From NCBI GenBank assembly GCA_021797025.1, contig JAKAAK010000041.1:1-16359 (forward strand): a stretch of DNA of 16,359 nucleotides. The letters run 5' to 3'. The stretch's first letter is position 1; each line of letters begins with the position of its first letter. The position numbers and the translations under genes are program-made. Positions 12,213 to 16,359 of the stretch are shown here, piece after piece. The notes below the pieces were generated by a model that ran no database searches, had not been told where the DNA came from, and worked only from the letters and a program-made list of their open reading frames with translations. This DNA is from Thermoplasmata archaeon (lineage in GTDB: Archaea > Thermoplasmatota > Thermoplasmata > Thermoplasmatales > Thermoplasmataceae).

Positions 12213-13056
12213 AGTCGGCTATCGCCTCCCGCATTTTATCTGTTATGGATTCCATATCTGACCCTGTGAAATTCATATCTTTGTATTCATTCGATTTCAG
12301 TGAGTAAAAGCGTGTTTTAATCGTTCCGTTTTCAGAAAGTATTCCTGCAGGCATGGAACATCCTAGGTTTAGTTTCTTAACTATATATCTTTCATTTTCC
12401 ATATCACTGTGCGTTTCTTTGTGGTTAATGTTTCTTGCTATGTCAGATGATTCTGAATCCTTACTGCCAACTATGGCTATTATTCCCTGATTTGGGGCCG
12501 GCAGGAACTGGTCCTCAGATAGCTCAAAATGTTCCATGTCAAGCTTCATCCTATTATATGCTGCCTTAGCTATAATTATACCGGAGTAGTTGCCTGACAT
12601 ATATTTAAATACCCTGGTGTCGATATTTCCTCTTATATCCGATATTTGTATGTGCGCATTCACAGTTTTTGCCTGCCTTATTCTTCTCATGCTGGATGTG
12701 CCAAGCTTATCCCCATCCTTCATTTCCTCCAGCGGGGTATTTGAAATTAGCACATCCCTGTAATCCTCCCTTTTAAGAACTGCACTTATTTCAAGTGAAT
12801 CAGCCATGGTGGATGGAATATCCTTTGCACTATGAACAGCCAGGTCTACTTCCCCCTTAACTACCCTTTCATTGAGCTCATCAACAAAAACTCCCGTAGA
12901 TGACATTCTGTACAGGGGAATATTCCTATTAGAATCGCCTCTTGATGTAAATTTTTTTATTTTCACATCGTACCCTGCCAGTTCCAGAGCGACCTTTACG
13001 CTTTCTGCCTGAATAAGTGCAAGTTCACTGTCTCTTGTTCCAAGTATTACAGACAT
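12199..13056 (-). CDS. hemC: Porphobilinogen deaminase (hydroxymethylbilane synthase)
   Basis: This enzyme of 285 residues joins four porphobilinogens into hydroxymethylbilane, the substrate of the HemD made by the next gene. Visible family features are [14 protein letters not shown] (5-18), [13 protein letters not shown] (70-82) with the catalytic aspartate D79, [10 protein letters not shown] (119-128), [11 protein letters not shown] (138-148) and [10 protein letters not shown] (187-195). The cysteine that carries the dipyrromethane cofactor is C233 in [10 protein letters not shown]; many relatives have GGC here, so the leucine is a minor change. It overlaps hemL upstream by 10 bases and hemD downstream by 14. 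GGTG (13062-13065 on the - strand), five bases before the ATG, serves as SD. The length is slightly below bacterial enzymes because the C-terminal domain is short. Confidence 0.97.
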   Translation of the reverse strand: MSVILGTRDSELALIQAESVKVALELAGYDVKIKKFTSRGDSNRNIPLYRMSSTGVFVDELNERVVKGEVDLAVHSAKDIPSTMADSLEISAVLKREDYRDVLISNTPLEEMKDGDKLGTSSMRRIRQAKTVNAHIQISDIRGNIDTRVFKYMSGNYSGIIIAKAAYNRMKLDMEHFELSEDQFLPAPNQGIIAIVGSKDSESSDIARNINHKETHSDMENERYIVKKLNLGCSMPAGILSENGTIKTRFYSLKSNEYKDMNFTGSDMESITDKMREAIADYGYF

Positions 13057-14309
13057 TTTAACACCGCTGACATGGCATCTACGGTTGCCTGGAAGTCATT
13101 CTCACTGTGAGCGAAGCTTATAAATTCTGTTTCAAACTGGCTGGGTGGGAAGAAAATTCCCCTTTCCAGAAGGCCGTAGAACATTTTATTGAATTTAGCC
13201 GTATCTGACTTGGTTGCTGTACTGTAATCTGTAATATTTTTTTTGTTGAAAAATATCTGGAACATGGAATAGCATCTATTTACAGCAGCATCTATTCTGT
13301 ATTCACTGACCATTGAATTTAATTCTTTTTCAAGTCTCGCCGCATAGTCATTTATGTATGAATAATCCTTTGCCTTTAATATCTCCAGCGTCGCCATTCC
13401 TGCTGCCATGGTAAGTGGATTACCGGAAAAGGTACCTGCTTCATATACATTTCCTGCTGGGGCAATTTTTTCCATTACATCTTTCCTTCCGCCGAACATT
13501 CCAACAGGGGCACCTCCACCGATTATTTTACCCATAGTTGTGATATCTGGCTTTATTCCTATTATATCCTGGTATCCACTGAAGGCAAATCTAAATCCTG
13601 TGATAACCTCATCAAATATCAGCAAGGATGAGTGTTTTTCAGTTATTTCCCTGAGAGCTTTTAAAAAATCACTTTTCGGATTGACAACACCTATATTCCC
13701 AAGAACCGGTTCTGTAATTACTGCAGCTATTTCATTTCCATATTCCCTGAACAATTTTTCTATGCTTTCAATATCATTATACTGCCCGACCAGAACTGTT
13801 CTGGATACCTCCTCTGGAATTCCGGAAGAGGATGGAACACCGAAGGTCATTGTTCCACTCCCGGACTTTATAAGAGCATAATCATGGGCGCCATGATACC
13901 CCCCTTCCATTTTCAGGATGTATTTTTTCCCGGTAAATCCCCTGGCCACCCTTATGGCATGCATTGTGGCCTCCGTTCCAGAGTTAGTGAAGCGAAGCAT
14001 ATCTATAGATTTAACAGCATTTTTTATTATTTTACCCAATTTAATTTCGTTTTCACTAAGGGATCCGAACAGGATGCCTCTATCAACCTGCTCTTTTATT
14101 TTCATTCCCACCTCAGAATTTGCATGACCTAGTATCATGGGACCAAATCCCATTGAATAATCTATATATTCTTTCCCATTTACATCAATAATCCTGGACC
14201 CCATACCCTGCTGAAACATTACTGGCTCCGGCTTATAATATCTAACAGGCGAATTTACACCCATGGGAAACAGCTCCATAGCCTCTTTAAATAAATTTGA
14301 TGATTTCAT
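13047..14309 (-). CDS. hemL: Glutamate-1-semialdehyde 2,1-aminomutase
   Basis: This PLP enzyme of 420 residues turns glutamate-1-semialdehyde into 5-aminolevulinate, the last step of the C5 route to tetrapyrroles. Conserved points are [12 protein letters not shown] (14-25), [11 protein letters not shown] (52-62), [18 protein letters not shown] (106-123), EGGYHG (135-140), FDEVITGFR (232-240) and the PLP-binding lysine K261 in [14 protein letters not shown]. Length is normal. It is the first gene of hemL-hemC-hemD, each overlapping the next. The glutamyl-tRNA reductase (hemA) and porphobilinogen synthase (hemB) needed on either side of HemL are not in this window. The ATG at 14309 is about 25 bases from a TATA-like GATAAAT, so the mRNA is probably leaderless. 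Confidence 0.97.
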   Translation of the reverse strand: MKSSNLFKEAMELFPMGVNSPVRYYKPEPVMFQQGMGSRIIDVNGKEYIDYSMGFGPMILGHANSEVGMKIKEQVDRGILFGSLSENEIKLGKIIKNAVKSIDMLRFTNSGTEATMHAIRVARGFTGKKYILKMEGGYHGAHDYALIKSGSGTMTFGVPSSSGIPEEVSRTVLVGQYNDIESIEKLFREYGNEIAAVITEPVLGNIGVVNPKSDFLKALREITEKHSSLLIFDEVITGFRFAFSGYQDIIGIKPDITTMGKIIGGGAPVGMFGGRKDVMEKIAPAGNVYEAGTFSGNPLTMAAGMATLEILKAKDYSYINDYAARLEKELNSMVSEYRIDAAVNRCYSMFQIFFNKKNITDYSTATKSDTAKFNKMFYGLLERGIFFPPSQFETEFISFAHSENDFQATVDAMSAVLKCL

Positions 14310-14317
14310 TATTCTAC

Positions 14318-14367
14318 ATTAGGTTTAAGGATTTATCTTTTTGTTATCAGCCCACAAATAACCTAAT
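14318..14367. promoter_or_regulatory. hemLCD promoter with inverted repeat around the TATA box
   Basis: The likely TATA box on the - strand is GATAAAT (14331-14337), with an A-rich BRE-like stretch ahead of it. It is bracketed by ATTAGGTT (14318-14325) and AACCTAAT (14360-14367), perfect inverted 8-base arms 42 bases apart. TTAGG is also the half-site of iron-dependent DtxR/IdeR-type boxes, though the two halves are not adjacent here. The regulatory role is inference. Confidence 0.4.
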
Positions 14368-14408
14368 TGCTGCATTTCAATGATGTTTAAATCTAGGCTT
14401 GATGTTGT

Positions 14409-14421
14409 CTATATATAAAAT
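14409..14421 (+). promoter_or_regulatory. Orphan TATA-like box in the hemL/membrane-protein spacer
   Basis: CTATATATAAAAT on the + strand resembles a strong archaeal TATA box but is about 165 bases ahead of the next gene, which has its own closer box. It may drive a short untranslated RNA or be chance in AT-rich DNA. The only ORF close by is an 8-codon one (14422-14448). The 275-base spacer 14310-14584 otherwise shows one small stem, CCG...CGG enclosing TAGAA/TTCTA (14510-14538). Confidence 0.25.
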
Positions 14422-14556
14422 ATGATTGGCAAAATGGATAAAGTATAAGATTTTTAGCTAATGATTTTTCTGGTTACATCATCTCCCAACATATTGAGCT
14501 CACAGATTTCCGGTTAGAAGAAGCGTTTCTAGCGTCGGACAAATGCATAAATAAAC

Positions 14557-14566
14557 TTTATATATA
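14557..14566 (+). promoter_or_regulatory. TATA box of the small membrane protein gene
   Basis: TTTATATATA is centred about 24 bases before the ATG at 14585, the geometry of a leaderless transcript. Confidence 0.65.
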
Positions 14567-14584
14567 CTTTTCACATGCTGTGAT

Positions 14585-14923
14585 ATGTCAGACAATAATG
14601 AAAATTCAATCATGTATGTAGTTGCGTATCTTATACCGATTTTAACCGGTATATTTGTTTATATTACATCTGATAAAGATAAAAGGTTAAAGTTTCATGC
14701 AATACAGGCCATAATTCTCGGTATAGTTATGCTGGTAGTTGATATAGTATTTTATATCATTGCAATGCTTCTACTACCTTTATTCCCTATATTATATGTG
14801 GGTGATATTATTGATATATTCCTATGGATTTATGGACTTTACGTTGGTTATAAAGGGTCACTGGGAACAGATATAAATATACCCTATATCGGAGACTATG
14901 CTGCTGACATGGCCGGGATATAA
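14585..14923 (+). CDS. Small UPF0132/DUF4870-like membrane protein
   Basis: This 112-residue protein has a short polar N terminus, a hydrophobic segment at about 9-27 (IMYVVAYLIPILTGIFVYI), a charged loop with the RLKFHAIQA motif (34-42), and further hydrophobic segments at about 43-70 and 73-90. The layout, with a 'K/R-F-H-A-x-Q-A' motif just after the first membrane segment, is that of the UPF0132/DUF4870 (Tic20-like) group found in archaea and bacteria. No biochemical role is established that I can state. The gene stands alone with its own TATA box and is divergent from hemL. A perfect 11-bp hairpin follows the stop. Confidence 0.75.
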   Translation: MSDNNENSIMYVVAYLIPILTGIFVYITSDKDKRLKFHAIQAIILGIVMLVVDIVFYIIAMLLLPLFPILYVGDIIDIFLWIYGLYVGYKGSLGTDINIPYIGDYAADMAGI

Positions 14924-14941
14924 ACGAATTAGTTTTATATG

Positions 14942-14978
14942 TAATTTGAAATTAACAATATAGATTCATTTCAAATTA
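14942..14978. terminator. Hairpin downstream of the small membrane protein gene
   Basis: TAATTTGAAAT (14942-14952) and ATTTCAAATTA (14968-14978) are perfect 11-base complements around a 15-base loop, starting 18 bases after the stop. A U-rich stretch follows, so it may act as a terminator or 3' stabiliser of the mRNA. Confidence 0.45.
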
Positions 14979-15039
14979 TACCATATTATTTTATGATTAC
15001 CTATGAATAACATCTACACATGAATTATAAACATTATAT

Positions 15040-15071
15040 AAATTATAGAGATAATTGTTAAGCTATAATTT
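15040..15071. repeat. Second inverted repeat in the 14924-15139 spacer
   Basis: AAATTATAG (15040-15048) and CTATAATTT (15063-15071) pair over nine bases around a 14-base loop. The spacer between the membrane protein and the esterase (216 bases, convergent) is very AT-rich and holds no ORF or RNA gene that I can see. A run of five A at 15114-15118 is a candidate T-tract terminator for the esterase on the - strand. Confidence 0.3.
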
Positions 15072-15139
15072 CCAATTCCACATTATGAGGTATTTAACAA
15101 TTTAATTCATAACAAAAATAATTAGGTTAATTGATACAC

Positions 15140-16087
15140 TTACTCACTTAATTTTTTTGCAAGGAAAGGTAAAGATTCTTCATAACGTGGTGTATTATAA
15201 AAATGCCCTCCATTGAATTCATTGTAAATGTGATCTATACCAAGGGATTGCAGCTTCGCATGCAAAGTACGCATTCCCATAAATAGGCTGTATTCATCCT
15301 TTATGCCCACATCCAGATATATGGCGTGCAGTTTCCTGAGATTATCAGCGCTTAATTCCACATTATTAACCGGGTCATGTACAGACCATTTTTTCCATAT
15401 ATTTTCATAGAACATTCCGGATTCTGTGTCAAATGGCAGTTCTGGAATGCTAGTTTCCTCATTATAGGAGTAGAACGCTGACATCCCTATTATATTCAGT
15501 GCTCTTATTTCGTCATCGGTTAACTCTTCTTTCCCTGCCTTCTCATTCAGATAATTATTAATAGATTTACCGTGTAATTCGCGGTATGCCACAGGGATAT
15601 CAGGTATATAGACATATTCAAAACCACTGTCCCCGAAATGATCAGCAAAACCACTGATAATTTGAGGATGCCTTGATGCCAGCGTATAAGCCCCAAAACC
15701 ACCAGACGATTTTCCGAATAGCCCTACATTCCCTGTTTTAAATTTTTCAGAGATTAATGGTATGATTTCATTTATTATGAAATCTTCATAATTCCCCACA
15801 GCCGGTGAATTCATATACTGATTGACATGATATTTTGTGGAAAAATCCGGATTGATTATAACAGAGTTTTCAAGAAGATTTTTTCTGTACATTTTATTTA
15901 AAACCTGGGAAAACCGGTTATTTAATTTGGGAGTTCCGTTTAATCCTGCCAGTTCAATTAATAGAGGCGCGCCAGGTGCTAATTTGTCAGGATGGAATAC
16001 AAGTATTTTCCTATCTTCCGGGTCCTTTAGAGGATTGTTTTTCAATACATTGCTTTTGATTTCTATAAGTTCAGCATCTAAAGTCAT
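15140..16087 (-). CDS. Alpha/beta-hydrolase, putative esterase
   Basis: This 315-residue protein fits the serine esterase group related to esterase D/Fes-type enzymes. The nucleophile elbow is GKSSG (125-129, S127), in VGLFGKSSGGFGAYTLASRHP. The acid is probably D259 or D264 in YLDVGIKDEY, and the histidine is H295 in FNGGHFYN. ELAGLNG (45-51) after a beta strand is a likely oxyanion-hole segment. No signal peptide is seen, so it should be cytoplasmic. The substrate is unknown; carboxylic ester or thioester hydrolysis is likely. It stands alone, and its upstream side is directly bordered by the presumed insertion sequence. The ATG at 16087 is 23 bases from a TATA-like box, which supports this start. 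Confidence 0.88.
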   Translation of the reverse strand: MTLDAELIEIKSNVLKNNPLKDPEDRKILVFHPDKLAPGAPLLIELAGLNGTPKLNNRFSQVLNKMYRKNLLENSVIINPDFSTKYHVNQYMNSPAVGNYEDFIINEIIPLISEKFKTGNVGLFGKSSGGFGAYTLASRHPQIISGFADHFGDSGFEYVYIPDIPVAYRELHGKSINNYLNEKAGKEELTDDEIRALNIIGMSAFYSYNEETSIPELPFDTESGMFYENIWKKWSVHDPVNNVELSADNLRKLHAIYLDVGIKDEYSLFMGMRTLHAKLQSLGIDHIYNEFNGGHFYNTPRYEESLPFLAKKLSE

Positions 16088-16105
16088 GGATAGTAATTAC
16101 AGAAA

Positions 16106-16115
16106 AATACTTATG
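16106..16115 (-). promoter_or_regulatory. TATA-like box of the esterase gene
   Basis: CATAAGTATT on the - strand, with GTTAAG at the BRE position, is centred about 23 bases from the ATG. The presumed insertion-sequence end lies about ten bases further upstream. Confidence 0.5.
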
Positions 16116-16148
16116 CTTAACCCATTTCGGTTGTGTACAATATTATGT

Positions 16149-16158
16149 GTAAATATAA
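16149..16158 (+). promoter_or_regulatory. TATA-like box of the transposase gene
   Basis: GTAAATATAA would place the transcription start around 16178-16183, inside the first leader hairpin and about 55 bases before the ATG. This gene would thus have a leader, unlike the host's leaderless first genes. Confidence 0.4.
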
Positions 16159-16161
16159 ACC

Positions 16162-16197
16162 CCCTGTTACTAATGAAATGATCATTAAATAACAGGG
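16162..16197 (+). promoter_or_regulatory. Leader hairpin 1 of the transposase gene
   Basis: CCCTGTTA (16162-16169) pairs with TAACAGGG (16190-16197), and TAATGA (16171-16176) with TCATTA (16182-16187), separated by a small internal loop and capped by five bases. The 14 pairs form the strongest stem seen in the window apart from the tRNA. The predicted own start site falls in its loop or right arm, so only RNA entering from outside the element would contain both arms. Confidence 0.6.
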
Positions 16198-16202
16198 AGA
16201 AA

Positions 16203-16226
16203 TACCTCTTTGAACAACAGGAGGTA
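16203..16226 (+). promoter_or_regulatory. Leader hairpin 2, pairing with the transposase Shine-Dalgarno
   Basis: TACCTC (16203-16208) is complementary to GAGGTA (16221-16226), extended by T-G and T-A pairs to 8 bp around the loop TGAACAAC. The right arm contains the ribosome-binding site AGGAGGT (16219-16225), so the closed form would hide it from the ribosome. Confidence 0.55.
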
Positions 16227-16233
16227 ATAAAAT

Positions 16234-16359
16234 ATGGAATATGACAATATAAACATATCGAATATAGAAGATATAATAGAACAGACAGTTAAAAAGCAGC
16301 TGGAAACACTTATGAGGATAGAGCATGACCAGTATTTAGAGGAGAATCCCGGAATAAAG
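16234..16359 (+). CDS. Probable IS256/Mutator-family transposase, N-terminal 42 residues
   Basis: The frame is open from ATG 16234 to the window end. The fragment has an acidic start, an amphipathic helix (NIEDIIEQTVKKQLETLMR, about 10-28) and the ending HDQYLEENPGIK. The pattern 'helix, L-x-x-L-M-x-x-E, Y-L-E-x-x-x-G-x-K' is what precedes the conserved N-G-Y/F-Y block in archaeal Mutator/IS256 transposases, so the family call is by resemblance of this short stretch only. The DDE catalytic residues would lie downstream. The start has a strong SD (AGGAGGT, eight bases before ATG). If the next residues do not read like NGYY, the call should be dropped. Confidence 0.6.
   Translation, partial: MEYDNINISNIEDIIEQTVKKQLETLMRIEHDQYLEENPGIK

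Larger units (their letters stand above)
16128..16359 (+). mobile_element. Left end of a probable IS256/Mutator-type insertion sequence, cut by window edge
   Basis: The element is inferred from the N terminus of a transposase-like ORF at 16234 and from sequence just ahead of it. The likely terminal inverted repeat begins near GGTTGTGTACAATATTATG (16129-16147); a TGTGTA/TGTGTAAA pattern is common at ends of this family. The exact boundary and target duplication cannot be fixed because the right end is outside the window. The element lies just upstream of the esterase promoter. Confidence 0.6.

Noticed and set aside
13408..13881. 157-codon open frame on the + strand opposite hemL
   Set aside because: hemL is conserved and complete across this stretch, so this is a shadow frame.
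14310..14584. C/D box guide RNA in the spacer
   Set aside because: ATGATG-like C boxes occur on both strands, but no D box (CTGA) lies at a suitable distance.
16117..16326. 69-codon open frame on the - strand at the right end
   Set aside because: It runs antisense through the insertion-sequence end and transposase start, with no SD or promoter and no recognisable features.

Overview
The window looks like chromosome of a Thermoplasmatales-type euryarchaeon (Ferroplasma/Acidiplasma/Cuniculiplasma-like; genus not resolvable by eye). Reasons: archaeal RNA polymerase with undivided B and split A'/A'', aIF1A, RIO1 and Pno1-type KH proteins, an archaeal initiator tRNA, AT-rich DNA, and TATA boxes about 23-30 bases ahead of first-gene ATGs, which implies leaderless mRNAs. 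Genes inside operons instead carry Shine-Dalgarno (SD) sites such as GGTGAT, or overlap the gene before them.

Region 1 (1-7695, + strand): transcription operon rpoB (5' end outside the window)-rpoA'-rpoA''-nusA, joined by ATGA overlaps and tight spacing. A'' has an N-terminal extension of roughly 110 residues. There is no L30e gene between A'' and nusA, and the run ends after nusA instead of continuing to S12/S7/EF-2.

Region 2 (7835-9583, - strand): a large APC-superfamily amino acid permease with its own leaderless promoter, convergent with nusA and divergent from region 3.

Region 3 (9756-11510, + strand): aIF1A-RIO1 kinase-Pno1-like KH protein, followed 43 bases later by the initiator tRNA-Met (CAU). 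This is a small-subunit maturation and translation-initiation module.

Region 4 (11511-14309, - strand): hemL-hemC-hemD, three steps from glutamate semialdehyde to uroporphyrinogen III, with overlapping genes. The hemD stop codon touches the last base of the tRNA. An inverted repeat flanks the hemL TATA box.

Region 5 (14585-16087): a leaderless small UPF0132/DUF4870-like membrane protein (+), a structured AT-rich spacer, and an alpha/beta-hydrolase esterase (-).

Region 6 (about 16128-16359, + strand, cut by the window edge): left end of what looks like an IS256/Mutator-type insertion sequence. The first 42 codons of a probable transposase are visible behind a leader with two consecutive hairpins. 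The second hairpin base-pairs with the Shine-Dalgarno sequence, and the first is positioned so that only transcripts entering from outside the element would carry it whole. This possible anti-read-through translational control is the most interesting non-coding signal here.
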